Below are positions 12,399 through 23,694 of a stretch of DNA of 64,000 nucleotides, one piece after another. Under the pieces are notes generated by a model that was given only the letters and a program-made list of their open reading frames with translations, was not told where the DNA came from and did not search any database. The position numbers and the translations under genes were made by a program. Numbering within the stretch: position 1 is the stretch's first letter; each line of letters starts with the position of its first letter. The stretch is taken from positions 17,915,144 to 17,979,143 of the forward strand of contig OU342634.1 of the NCBI GenBank assembly GCA_910589415.1. Direction: 5' to 3'. This stretch comes from Malachius bipustulatus (taxonomy: Eukaryota; Arthropoda; Insecta; Coleoptera; Melyridae).

Positions 12399-12799
12399 TT
12401 GGGAGCAGGGATCGGGGAGTCGACAATGATCACAACGCGTCTAGGGGTCCATCAAGACGACTTTTACGCTAGACAAGACAGGACCACGGAATCATATGGG
12501 TGTCAACGAGCGGATAGTGCACACCTCGGTGCACACAGAATACATCAACTTGGGTCTTTTGCGTATTTTTTCCACGTTCTGGGATCGATTGCTATTCAAC
12601 AAACCCATCGAGTGTAAAATATTTGATCATGACCACCGAACAAGAATTTTGCCGAAAATTAATTTCTTAGAAAGGGCTTTGAAAATTAACTCGGTGGCGT
12701 ATTGGACAATTACCATTAGGAAACTGAGAGGGATTTTTCCTACGACTCCGCATTCCCGAGATATGTACCTAAGCGTTCAAAGTTGAAAATTAGCGATTT

Positions 12800-14125
12800 T
12801 CCGACCTCATAATTTTTGTTCCCGTTATATGAGAAAACTAATGACTTTACGGCCGATCCGTGTTGCAGTCAGGCTGTGCTCACACAAAATTACATTTAAT
12901 TCTGAAGACATCAATTTTTTCCTCAACATTTGAAAAATTATAAAATTCTCTTAAGATTACAACTTTGATAAAACTCTATAGGTCTTCAGTCATTTGAAAC
13001 ATTATGGTTTACGTTTACATGTCTTAGCACCATCTAGCGTTATTGTTATTTTGGACTGTCTCAAGGAAATCTAAAGTTCATTAGAAGTAACCATTATGAT
13101 AATAATAATAATAGTAAAGTCTTAGTTTCCTTTACGAATGTTCACCCTTGAATGGTAGGTTGAGTTTCAGTTCACCGGAATGCACATCGACTGGCTTGTC
13201 ATTTCTGCGGACAGACTTCCAAGAACTCACCACCTGTTAGCTTATGAGAAGGCAAAACTCCTTACAGTTACTCCAGGTATAACACGGACGGGCCATTCAG
13301 GTGAAGCACCCCGCCATCCCCCAGCAGCTACCCTCTGCATCTAAAATTCCAACCCGCTAAACACACAAAGCTCTAATGTGAGAGTGTTGCAGAGGTCATG
13401 GACTATAAAAGGGAATGCTTTGTAATATTATGTATGTGTACCTACCTAAAGTCTGTTTATATGGATTCTCTCCGACTGGTAGTTTCCCACGCATTCAGAC
13501 TGAAGCCGGTGCATGAATGATTTTTCAGGATTATTTTCGCTTTTTCAGTCTTTTATACACACAACGTCTGATTTATTAGTTCGTTCAACACAAAAACATG
13601 GATGGTCGGAATTTCAAGCGGGATATGCAATTCGACGTGAACGTATTTGCGATCCTAAAATTCCATACTGCGTCGTATTTTTATATTTTTGAACATAAAA
13701 TTCTATTATTATTTTTAACCCCAATAAATTTTGTTTGATTCTGTACGTTTCAAAACAGATGGAAATCAAAGATATTATCATTTAAAGACCTCCCTGGTTT
13801 GAATTACAGGAGAGAAGGACCCCGACACCAAACCGTTATCTCCCCCAGATCTGACTTATTAATGATTTTCAAGAAGTGAGAATGATATCTCTGCTCTGCA
13901 GCAGTATCATTATGAAACTGATAGGAAAAAAAACATAAAAGATGAACGATTTTTTAAATACCACCTGCTGGTTTTTTCATCCCGCACCGCGTAATGATTT
14001 TCGTGCTATATCATCAACATTCCAATCCAACAACCTCTGTGATTTTGATTTTAGAGTTGCGTGAAAGAATTTATACATTAAATTACATCAAGTAAGTACA
14101 TAATCTATAGAAAAGGAAAAAAAAA
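12800..14125. other. Non-coding stretch with one GC-richer patch
   Basis: The patch at about 13150-13400 is GC-richer than its surroundings, but its frames are closed in all readings checked. No repeat or RNA gene was recognised. Confidence 0.4.
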
Positions 14126-14130
14126 GTTTC

Positions 14131-14992
14131 GTTACACCGTCGGTTAAACTTCGTGAAGTGAGCCAGAAAAACTCGGCAAAAGTAGATTGCTATAACGCGT
14201 TCGATTGACCATTGTTTGACCACCCAATAATTTTGTTTGACCACGTCAAAAACAAAAAAAAAACTATAGATATTTTAATTTTCCGTTCCGGCTAAATTCA
14301 CATCTCTCTGGATGGTAAACGGTTAGTTTCCGGGGGTCGAAACTTGGTCATGTCGTTTAACCATGATCAGTCATTGAAATCGTTTGTCCGCCCCCTCAAA
14401 AAAAAAACTTGAGTGAAAGTAAACATAAGAACGAATTCTCTCATCTCCCCGCTAACTTCACATAATTTCCAAAATTGTGCAATAGAGACGTTTTATGACC
14501 CATGCCCATTTTTTATTTTTTGTTCCGGTCAACTTCACATTTCTCTGGAAGGTAAACGATTAATTTCCGGAGAGAGGGAGTAAGTTTGAAGGGCGAAAAG
14601 GGCTTTTGATTGTAATAATTATTTTTGCTTAACTTAAAAATTTTGAATCTTTGATGGTGTTTGACAGCAAATATTTAGAATTGCATGCGATGTTGGCCGA
14701 AACGGAAAAAAATGTTTTTTTTTGGACGTGGTCAAACGAAATTATTGGCTGGTCAAACGTGGTCAAACGATGGTCAAACGGGGTGAGCAAGTTTCGACTC
14801 CCGTAAGCTAACCGTTTAGCTTCCAGGGAGAATTGTGAAGTTAGCCGGAACGTAAAATGAAAAATTATCTTTTTTTTATGGACGTGGTCAAATAAAATAT
14901 TTGGTGGTCAAACGATGGTCAGTCAAATGCGCTATAGCAATTTGTTTTTCTCGACTTTCTCGGCTCACTTCACAAAGCTCCTCAGTTACACC
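14131..14992. mobile_element. Foldback / MITE-like element, ~860 bp
   Basis: Long imperfect inverted arms are present. The left arm contains cgtgaagtgagcc, attgctataacgcg, a ggtcaaacg-type motif (as gtttgaccac) and ccgttccggctaaattcac. The right arm repeats these as reverse complements (ggctcacttcac, gcgctatagcaat, gtggtcaaacgatgg, gaagttagccggaacg). The module with ccggctaaattcac and ctctctggatggtaaacg is repeated directly at about 14525, so the arm is internally reiterated. There is no transposase ORF. Confidence 0.75.
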
Positions 14993-14999
14993 TACGTAT

Positions 15000-17370
15000 A
15001 AAACAGTAGAATTTGAACCTCTTAAATAAACAATTATAAGTTTAAAAATATTTTGCCCCACAAACTATGTTCATCAAAGAAAATAAAAAAAGTCTTCGAA
15101 CTTAAAAAAAATCCTAAACTATTATGTGAAATTTACTAAAAAAAAAACTTTATTCTGATACAATAATAGTGACAATAAGAGAAATCAAAATATATCCCGG
15201 AAGTAAAATACCTGTCATTCAGATCTCCGGATAGAAGGTTATTAGGGGGCCCGTCACTCGTAATTCAAACAACGGGCCCTCAAGAGATACCTATGAATTG
15301 TAAAAGACAAGAACTTGGATCCTCTCGCCAGAGAGCATGTTCTGAGACAGTCTTGGCGAGACAACTGATCAAGAAGATACCACAGACAATCCCCAGGTAG
15401 ACATTAGTCTTCTAGGAGTGGAAAATTAATGGCAACTAGATCAGACCGGAAATATGCCCTTCACCGTAATGATATTTGTCACTCTACTCCACTATCCTGT
15501 CAATCTGCCAAATCAGGTTGCCTGAATTTCGAAGAATGGATATTGAAAAAAATTAAAAAGTCCCAAAAAACCATGCACGATAAAATAATAAATGTAACGC
15601 AATATTGAATAGGAAGGATTTTGGGACCTACATGGGTAAGATTCCAAGAAGTTGAGTCTTTAACTGGGGGATCCAGTCTATATCTCGATGAACTAGAGCA
15701 TAATTCAAATAACGATTTTTTACATTAATTTAATATAAACCAGCATGTGTTTTCAGTTCTCTAACTTTTGAATCCAATTAAATGAAGACATTTAAGAGGC
15801 ATTAAAACGAAACACACACTTAAAAGGCTGTGAGAGTATCAGAGGGAGAGAATATTAGACCTTGCCTTCTTAGCATCTGATACCCCATTTTATATAGGTG
15901 TACCCTCTTAAATTAAAATTTATCCTCAGTTTTAATTAAATCTTAGCGCGCTAATCTCGCGAATTGGGAGGATCACATAAATATATTGTTTATAGGACAC
16001 ATCTATATAAAAGGCATAGCGCAACTTAATTCCCGTGCTCCCTTGTGAATGCTGCATGTAATGGCTAAAACTCCCACAAAGAACTTTTGAGGTTAGAAAG
16101 AGAGAATCTCTTATAGGAACGGAGGGAATTGTAATCGATCTTAGAAGTCCTTTGAGAATAATAGGAGTTCTTCTAGCGACAGGACAATTATCAGGCGAAA
16201 AATTAATTGCCGTCATTAAACGTTTTTAAAACAGAAATAAAAATGATTCCTTTGAAGCTTTAATGTACAAATAATTGAGAAATTTTCTTTAAACTATCGT
16301 AAAAGTTCGGTAGTACCTACCTAATTTCATTATAAAAGGAAAATTTTCATTTACGATAACAAAAAAATGAAGCAAGATATTGAACAAAATTTTAAAGGAA
16401 TTCGTTATTTCCTTCTGTCATTCTGTATCAGCTAATGCATATTTGATCTTCAGTAAAAAATGTAAAATCAGAAAAAAGAGTACATACCTACATACACAGA
16501 ATAAAATAAACTCCCAATTATATAGCAGGTTCTCTTTTTAAGGAACGAAATGAAACGAACATCGAGACATATTTCCCAGGAGACTGTTATACTCGTACAA
16601 TAAGTTCCCAAAAAAGGAATATTTGTTCAACAAGTGGAAATGCATGCTGTCATTTAGGTATTTGGTTTTGGTGGTGAGGATGATGTCGTTTATTAATAGC
16701 TATGTACTTAATATGAAGAAACAAAATAAAACGAAACCATGCCACTTTATTTAGTATTTCTACTTTTCTTATTTTTTCTTATTTTTTTTATTTTTCTTTT
16801 CTTTATATTCAGCTGAATTACCGACATAATATTCATATTTGTCGTTTAATAAAAACCACTGGGAAGTGATTTTGACAACTTTCGATAAAGATTTCCACTC
16901 GAGCGATATTATTGCGATATAAAAAAATTTGGTCTTCAAAAAAAAATTCTGATCCACAAAGTATGAATGTAAAATAAGTATTTGATCCCTCCGATTCGAA
17001 TTTATGTACATGGAGATGGAATTCCTGTCAAAAAATGAATACGAGTCTTTGATGTTTTAAAAAAATCATTCCAAGTTCACCACCCTGACAACTGTGAATC
17101 AATAAAACATAACTAGTTAATTTTTTATGGAAGCAATTTAAGGTAAAGAAAAAAATAAACTCCGAAGATGACTTCTTATGTGTTAATAAAGGATGAAATC
17201 ATCAAGGTGTCCCTAAAAAAAACTTTTCTGGGCATTATATTGAATATGGGATTTTGAAATACTTTTTTTTTTGTTACATTTTAAATTCAATGATATTATT
17301 TTCATTACGCGAAAAGAAAAAATACAATTTTTTTCTCGATTTTTTTTGCAGGTATACTTAAATAATAGTT
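15000..17370. other. Non-coding stretch with a structured GC-rich patch
   Basis: At 15180-15420 two perfect short stems occur: gggcccgt at 15247-15254 pairs with 15272-15279, and ctcgcca at 15324-15330 pairs with 15354-15360. The rest is AT-rich with no gene recognised. The 94-codon minus-strand ORF at 15932-16216 has no recognisable feature. Confidence 0.4.
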
Positions 17371-17374
17371 ATTT

Positions 17375-17496
17375 ATTATACAAGAGAAAAAAGTGATAGA
17401 TTTTAGCTCGAGATGTGATTTCGTCCCCGACGCGTTTAGCGGAGGGGACAAACACATCGAGAGCTAAAATCGCACTTTTTTCTCGTGTGTAATATA
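17375..17496. mobile_element. Short palindromic MITE-like hairpin, 122 bp
   Basis: The left arm 17375-17418 (containing caagagaaaaaagtg and ttttagctcgagatgtg) pairs with the right arm 17453-17496 (cacatcgagagctaaaat, cacttttttctcg). The GC-richer loop contains cgtccccgacgcg and gcggagggg. Arms of this length and quality are typical of MITEs. No clear target duplication is seen. Confidence 0.7.
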
Positions 17497-17595
17497 CAAT
17501 TTTTTTCTGCGAGAAGAAATATCAGTGTTAGAATGTCGAAAAACGTAGTTAGATAACTGAAAATTATGTCGGAAAAATTATTTATGTTAACTTGG

Positions 17596-17705
17596 ATTTG
17601 CAAACTGTCTTTTATCGTAATTAACGTTGCCTGGGTAACGAAACGATTTAATTATTACATAAACGTCATATTAATGTAATTAAAATTGAAGACAGTTTTG
17701 CAAAT
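17596..17705. repeat. Inverted repeat, ~110 bp
   Basis: The word atttgcaaactgtctt at 17596-17611 faces aagacagttttgcaaat at 17689-17705, with further pairing inward (atcgtaatt / aattaaaat). A small hairpin element is likely. Confidence 0.6.
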
Positions 17706-18054
17706 ATTCTTGTTAGTTTTCGATGAGTGAATTTAATAATATGGATAGTGATTATTATGAAAATTCCCTTAATAATTGCCATTTGGATAATAAGGTAACT
17801 TTCCTTTACGTATATTTGATATAAATTTAATGATATCTGAGTATTAATAGTAGCTATACCTAAGCCGACATTTCGGGGAAATAAGTACTCATTTATTTCC
17901 CTGCTAATTCATTTATTTCCCCGATAAGATGCAGCTCATATAATGAGGCATTTTTCTACCTGTCAACGGGGAAAAAAGGTCAAACTTATAGCCCGTCGCA
18001 AAAAAAAAATATATTTTTTGGAAAATGGCCAAAATATACCGAAATTATGATGGG

Positions 18055-18200
18055 CTACCTACTTGATTAGATAATAAATTTTACCATTTTTTCATGTTTG
18101 ATAAATCAAGCATCCTTGACAAGAGCATTCTTTTTGTTTTCTGTGTAGGAAAGTACCTATTCTGCATAAAATATCCAAAGATTTTATTGAAACAAATAGC
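18055..18200. repeat. Left arm of a 2.3-kb inverted-repeat structure
   Basis: The arm shares, in order, ttgattag, taataaattttaccat, catgtttgataaatcaag, tgtaggaaagtacctatt and ttttattgaaa with the reverse complement of 20225-20370. The LINE 5' end begins immediately inside this arm. Confidence 0.7.
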
Positions 18201-19195
18201 TCCCCGTGCGGTCGAGTACCCATCGGGCGCGTCCCCAGGTGGCGGATAGGGGGAAGGCCTTACAATGAGCGGAAGTGAGTAAAGTTAGCAGTGGTAATAA
18301 AGCTCGTTGGAGGTAAAATTCTAGACCGGTAGCTCAAAACCCTGCCGCGGACCACCTCCCCTAACCTAGTTGTCGTGTCGTGACTAAAGGTCTGCACTAG
18401 GGGCAACGGCGCCAGAGACGTCCGACTGTGGAATCTCTGATTAACCGTATCATCTGTTGTCGTGGTCACGTTCCGCGCACAGAGAGATGCGGGGGTCTGG
18501 GCTTAATCGCCGGAACCAAGAGGAGACAACCTCACTAAAAAACCTAAATCCTAAGGCGGGGGTCCAGGCTGATGGGATGCGTGACTGGATAGAAGACCAG
18601 CCCTACTGGATTCAACCTTGGGGCACCAGGGGGCACTCCACTGTATCAATCCCCTCATCTTTGCATGCGGGGCTCTGCATAGGTGGAACACCCTTCCCTA
18701 GCTACTCGTGGGATCAACCATGGTAAGAAACAAAAAACCAAGAAATCGCGGGACATCACCGCAAAACAGACTGCTGGCCGAGCGGGGCTTGTCACCCGTC
18801 AAGACATAGTCGGCAATCTAAACAATCCTTGTGCTCGAGACCACCTCGAACGCAAGAAGAATGCCCACTCATTGGCAAGAAAAGGAGCATCGACACCCTT
18901 CATAGGACCAGAACCATTCTGTGGCTTCGAAGAGACTTTCTTCAAGCAGAACTCCAAAAGGAAGAAGACAACTGAGAGAAACCCATTGAAGGAACCTCTC
19001 GGGGTTGAGACAAGCCAAAGAACTTCTCGGGATTTTAACCGACAGAGGTCGAAGATACTCTTCAACCTCAGCAAGGAACATCTCAGAACACTGACGGGAT
19101 TCCTAACGAGACATTGCAGGCTAAAGGAACACCTGAGGAAGTTAGGCATAGAAGAAAATGGCGTCTGCAGATTCTGCGGGAAAGGAGACGATATT
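18201..19195 (+). mobile_element. Internally deleted non-LTR retrotransposon (LINE)
   Basis: The 5' leader (18201-18719) is clearly GC-richer than its surroundings and contains cgggcgcgtccccaggtggc, of the type seen at the 5' end of arthropod LINEs. It runs into an ORF1-like start at ATG 18720 that stays open for 29 codons to TAG at 18807. About 40 bases further on, the sequence is already the C-terminal part of ORF2 (RNase H end). Most of ORF1 and all of the endonuclease and reverse transcriptase are missing. The 3' end is cut by the foldback element inserted at 19200. It cannot move on its own. Confidence 0.8.
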
Positions 19196-19231
19196 ACATA
19201 TGCATATTACAATAGGAAAATTACACACTAA
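18683..19231 (+). pseudogene. LINE ORF2 remnant: RNase H C-terminus and zinc-knuckle end
   Basis: From about residue 60 the 182-codon frame shows the end of a LINE RNase H domain (LARKGASTPFIGPEPFCG). It then shows the post-RNase H segment LRTLTGFLTRHCRLKEHL and the start of a Cys motif, CRFCGKGDD. These match the tail of Jockey/R1/LOA-type ORF2 proteins. The first ~55 residues come from the leader read in another frame and are not native. The last ~12 codons are read from the inserted foldback DNA up to TAA at 19229. The normal continuation after the Cys motif is absent. Clade assignment within the insect LINEs is uncertain. Confidence 0.8.
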
Positions 19232-19763
19232 GGCCCGTATTCATCAATAAATATAACCCCTGGGGTTATATTTTGGAGCATGTCATTGGTTTAGAATTCG
19301 TAGCGTTCGTAGGGTTTGAGCATTAGACCAATCAGCTGTCAGAAAATTCAAAATATAACCCCAGAGTTATATTTTGAAGTTTGATGAATACGGACAATAG
19401 GCTCGTATTCATCAATAAATTTAACCCCTGGGGTTATATTTTGGAACATGTCATTGGTTTAAACATCGTAGCGTTCGTAGGCTTTGAGCATTAGACCAAT
19501 CAGCTGTCAGAAAATTCAAAATATAACCCCAGAGTTATATTTTGAAGTTTGATGAATACGGACAATAGGCTCGTATTCATCAATAAATATAACCCCTGGG
19601 GTTATATTTTGGAACATGTCATTGGTTTAGAATTCGTAGCGTTCGTAGGGTTTGAGCATTAGACCAATCAGCTGTCAGAAAATTCAAAATATAACCCCAG
19701 AGTTATATTTTGAAGTTTGATGAATACGGACATATGTGTGTAATTTTCCTATTGTAATATGCA
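19201..19763. mobile_element. Foldback element with 28-bp TIRs and three 168-bp tandem palindromic units
   Basis: Perfect 28-bp inverted ends lie at 19201-19228 (tgcatattacaataggaaaa...) and 19736-19763. CATA occurs on both outer sides (19197-19200 and 19764-19767), a plausible 4-bp target duplication. Between them are three head-to-tail units starting cgtattcatcaataaat at 19236, 19404 and 19572 (period exactly 168). Each unit is itself an inverted repeat, opening with the palindrome aacccctggggtt and closing with tgatgaatacgg. The element interrupts the LINE ORF2 end. No protein is encoded. Confidence 0.88.
19236..19730. repeat. Tandem array, 3 x 168 bp
   Basis: The unit begins cgtattcatcaataaat and ends gatgaatacggacaataggct. 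Copies differ at only a few positions (for example aaatttaac against aaatataac, and aacatcgtag against gaattcgtag). The last copy lacks the caataggct spacer. The low divergence implies recent amplification. Confidence 0.92.
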
Positions 19764-19892
19764 CATATTTTTAATATATTCAACAGTAGTTTGTACTATC
19801 TGGTGTTTTCGTGACAGAAATTCCACATTTTTGACTTTCTGAATTTTTATGTATTTCAACAAATTAATGGTTTCTCTTGTAAAAGATACAAT

Positions 19893-19935
19893 TGCGGTTC
19901 AGATGACAACTGTCCTAACGATGGGTTAAAACCCG
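19893..19935 (+). ncRNA. Hairpin with hammerhead-like core (degenerate)
   Basis: The sequence ctaacgatgggttaaaaccc, followed by gaaac, has the layout of a hammerhead core: a CTGANGA-like box, a tggg...ccc stem II and a GAAAC box. The first box departs from consensus (CTAACGA), and no good stem I or III was found. Similar hairpins occur near the ends of Penelope-like retroelements. At most this is a decayed relic. Confidence 0.2.
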
Positions 19936-20224
19936 AAACCGGTCGACAAGCTACTTAAAGATTTTTTAATAAAAAGTTTTATACTCATATTATGACCTAA
20001 AATATCGTTTTATTGACAATTGAGTATAGGTATACTATGGCCAATCCCAATAATAACATAATTATTGTCAATTGATTATTAAATCAAATTTGATCTTCAA
20101 ATGTTAATGGAAGAATTTTTAACAAAAAAAGTTCTTTACTGGTTTTTCTGAAACAAAATTAAAAAAAAATGAGCCGACAGTTATAAAATTCAGTATGCAT
20201 GCATAATTTTGAATTCCGAGCAAC

Positions 20225-20370
20225 TTTTTCAATAAAATTTTCCGTTATTTCGCGCAAAAGGAGTAGGTACTTTACCTACATGGCAAACAGAAAAAAGATT
20301 CCTGTCAATTAAGGCACCTTGATTTACCAAACATGATGGTAAATTTTATTAACTAATCAAGCAGGCCTGG
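20225..20370. repeat. Right arm of the 2.3-kb inverted-repeat structure
   Basis: The reverse complement of this segment aligns with 18055-18200 through at least six shared words in order, with small gaps. The LINE relic and the 563-bp foldback element lie between the arms. Confidence 0.7.
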
Positions 20371-20445
20371 ACATCAAATGGTCAAATTTCAACTCGAAAT
20401 TTTTAATTTTTTTTTTTTATATAAAATTAATTAACATATTTTTTA

Positions 20446-21308
20446 TATACAGGGTGTCTGCTTAAGGCTGGCCACCGGCTATATCTCGGAAACTAATAGG
20501 CCTAGAACCTCAAAATAAAAAATTTCCAGACATAAGTGATCACGAGAAATTCAATGAAAATATGTTCAAGATGGCCGCGCTTCCGGAAATACCGGAAGTT
20601 GACACCTACTTCGTTATTTTAACAGGAACATGCTGTATATTATTATATTTTTTAAATGTCTGAAAAAATCTAATACAGGTGGTTTTCACAATTGGAATTT
20701 AGATTGAGCGGTTTATGAGTTATAAACAAGTGAAAATCGAAAATTTTCAACTTCAAAGCAGTCTAGAACTAGAACGGCTCAAGATATCCAAAAACGGTCT
20801 ACATGTCCCTATCCTAACTTTGCACGTTTTATCCCAGTATGCGGAGTAAATTTCAATACAGGGTGATGAAAATTATCCGATTTTTCATCACCCTGTATTA
20901 AAATTTAAACCACATAGTAGGATACTATGTGAAAAGTTAAGCTGGGGACATGTAAACCGTTTTTAGATATCTTGAGCCGTTCTAGTTCTAGACTGCTTTG
21001 AAGTTGAAAATTTTCGATTTTCACTTGTTTATAACTCATAAACCGCTCAATCTAAATTCCAATTGTGAAAACCACCTGTATTCGATTTTTTCAGACATTT
21101 AAAAAATATAATAATATACAGGGTGTTTCCGTTAAAATAACGAAGTAGGTGTCAACTTCCGGTATTTACGGAAGTGCGGCCATCTTGAAAATATTTTCAT
21201 TGAATTTCTCTTGATCACTTATGTCTGGAAATTTTTTATTTTGAGGTTATAGGCCCATTAGTTTCCGAGATATAGCCGGTGGCCAGCCTTAAGCAGACAC
21301 CCTGTATA
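20446..21308. mobile_element. 863-bp near-perfect palindrome with TACAGGGTG ends
   Basis: The outer ends are tatacagggtgtctgcttaa and its reverse complement. The arms pair along their whole length around a centre near 20877. Additional inward copies of the terminal motif occur: tacagggtgtttcc at about 21116, and a tacagggtgatga / tcatcaccctgta pair at 20857-20897. The arms therefore look built from smaller units that each carry TACAGGG ends. A phrase resembling atatctcggaaactaatagg lies next to the outer end. No protein is encoded. Confidence 0.9.
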
Positions 21309-21771
21309 AACATACAAAAAGTTTTACCAGACAAAAGCTATAAGGCTGTGGTAAAAAACAGTACGATGAAAATAAAACCCTTTGAAATTTATTTTCCGTG
21401 CATTAACTCTTCTCGCAACGGTAATTTAATTATGCTGATTTGATTTGCATAATATAAATTATATCAAATTAAGGTCTGTCTGCATTGATCTTCATTTACC
21501 TACTTAGTTCATTGACATTCACTTAGAAGTGACAGATTTAAGCAGTTTCCATGCGAGAGCGTAAAAATGCAAATCAGGCAAGACAAATCAATATTGATTG
21601 GGGAAGTTTTTAGTGTACCTATTAAAAATAAAAACTATTACTCAATATTATTATTAAATTACACTTTCATGCATCTTAACTATTTTCATAGACTTGAATT
21701 ACCAGGTACCTAGACTCTGTTACGCTTTTCGTTGATCAATTACTTCGATTTCGGGAAATTTTGACTTCGCT

Positions 21772-22648
21772 ATTAGTTTGTGCTTTAAAAATGATGACAA
21801 ATGACACGCACTCCATACCTGTCACGTGTCTTTTACAACTGTCACATATTTGACTTTTTTTCAAAAAATTACAAAACATGGCATTAGTTTTCATAATTTT
21901 GGAAAATGTCATAGGAAAAAGTTGTTTGATATTTAATTTTTCACCCATGTAGGTACCAATTTTGAACCCTCTAGCAAAAAAATATTTTTTTCAAAAATTT
22001 GTTGAACTGAGTATTATTTCTGAGTTTCGAAACTTGTAGAAATTTTTTTTTGTGGCCTGTTGTTTTTCAAAGTAACGTTTTCTTTTAAAAATTAAAAACG
22101 GCAGCGAAAACTATGCTAAAATTGCTACAAACTTGATGCAAAGTTGATTTAATTTTTACAAATAGCTATACATATGACTTTATTTCGGTTCTTCACTAAG
22201 TAAATACAAACACGCCAAATTAAATAACAATTCCAACAGAAAATATTAGCAAAGAACCAAAATAAAGTCAAATGTTTAGCTATTTGTAAAAAAATTAACA
22301 TAATTTTCGCTGTCAGTTTTTATTATTCTGAGAAAACGTTATTAAGAACATAATCTCAAAAAAAAAACATCGAAAAGATGAATAATTTTTTCTTTGGATG
22401 GATATTTTCTTAAACTCAGAAATGATCAGTTCAACAAATTTTTGAAATTTATTTTCGCTAGAGCGGGGTTCAAAATTGGTACAAGAGTGATAAATTAAAT
22501 TAAAAATAACTTTTTCCTGTAAAATTTTGACAACTAATGTCATATTTTGTATTTTTTTGCCGGAAAATGTCAAATTTGAGTTGTAAAAGACACGTGACAG
22601 GTGGTGTGCATGTGATTTGTCATAATTTTTAAAGCACAAACACACTAA
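21772..22648. mobile_element. Diverged foldback element, ~877 bp
   Basis: The left arm starts ttagtttgtgctttaaaaat and includes gtcacgtgtcttttacaact, aattttgaaccctct and gactttatttcggttctt. The right arm carries the reverse complements (agttgtaaaagacacgtgac, gagcggggttcaaaattgg, aagaaccaaaataaagtc), ending in atttttaaagcacaaacaca. Arms differ more than in the TACAGGG palindromes, so this is older. ORFs across it are by-products. Confidence 0.8.
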
Positions 22649-22649
22649 A

Positions 22650-23690
22650 GGACAAAAACCATATGATGTGTATTTCATGTGTGACAGTGTATGTTAAATT
22701 ACATATAATTTTCATTTATAAATTCCTGGAAAATTTTCAGTTTCTTGATTTCTATCTTACCTTTTTTAAGAAGATGTGATATGTATTAGAATTATTGAAG
22801 ATTCGATATGTAGAAGTTACGACTATAACCCACAATTAATAAATTAACAAAAAATCCTCAAGTAAAAAGCTTTCGATATTAACTAAAAAAACATTTCTGA
22901 GCCAATTAGGAACAATCAAAAAAGCGACTCTCCACATAATATACAGAAATAATATAAATATAATTCCACCAACTAATAACAAATTGGTATCTTCCTCATA
23001 TTTTTTTTTGATAACAATAACTCATAATATACATAATTATTACCGGTATTTTATAATTAAATTGATTTATTTCATCTCTAATAAATGATGAGAAATTTTT
23101 GAGAATTATTACCTACGTAATTGTAAAAAATCGGTGACAAAAATTTCAAAAAATATATTAAGCCTGACAATTATTTTTTAAACCGAGTTTATATTCTAAC
23201 TCAAATTAATCAATTGTCTTTGATACCTTAAAAATATTATAGGTACCATAGTATTAAAATTATATACTCCATTCCTGTCACGTATTGTTTTTTTAATTTC
23301 AATTTCCATCATCAGAAGTCTTATTAAGTTCGATAAAAAAAGCTAAAATTTGAGAATTTAAGCAGCTGATTCTCTTGAAGATAGAAAAATGTTCTACTTA
23401 TTTTTAGACCAGAAAAATTATACACAACACATCACAACTTACGATTACTTCGAGATTTTATGGCATCTTATGGAATGATTCAAATTATTATATTACTTGA
23501 AATTAAATAGGTATACATAATAATACATAAACACACTTTTTCAAAACGTTTCAGGAAACATTTCTATTCCTGAACATAATAGGTAAATTCCCTTTCTCGA
23601 TTACGAATAATTTATCAATTATTTAACCCATCAGAAATATGCACAATGAATTTAGAAGAATTCCTAAAAAAAATAATCTTCTAAAGAAAA
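22650..23690. other. Non-coding AT-rich stretch
   Basis: No ORF, repeat or RNA gene recognised. Confidence 0.4.
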
Positions 23691-23694
23691 TTAT

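Noticed and set aside
18260..18726. Overlapping ORFs on both strands
   Set aside because: They lie in the GC-rich LINE leader, where stop codons are rare; the ORF1 start is at 18720.
19236..19730. CRISPR-like regular repeats
   Set aside because: Units are 168 bp with no unique spacers, in a eukaryotic mobile element.
22313..22678. 121-codon minus-strand ORF
   Set aside because: Runs through the right arm of a foldback element; Phe/Lys/Asn-rich with no motif.
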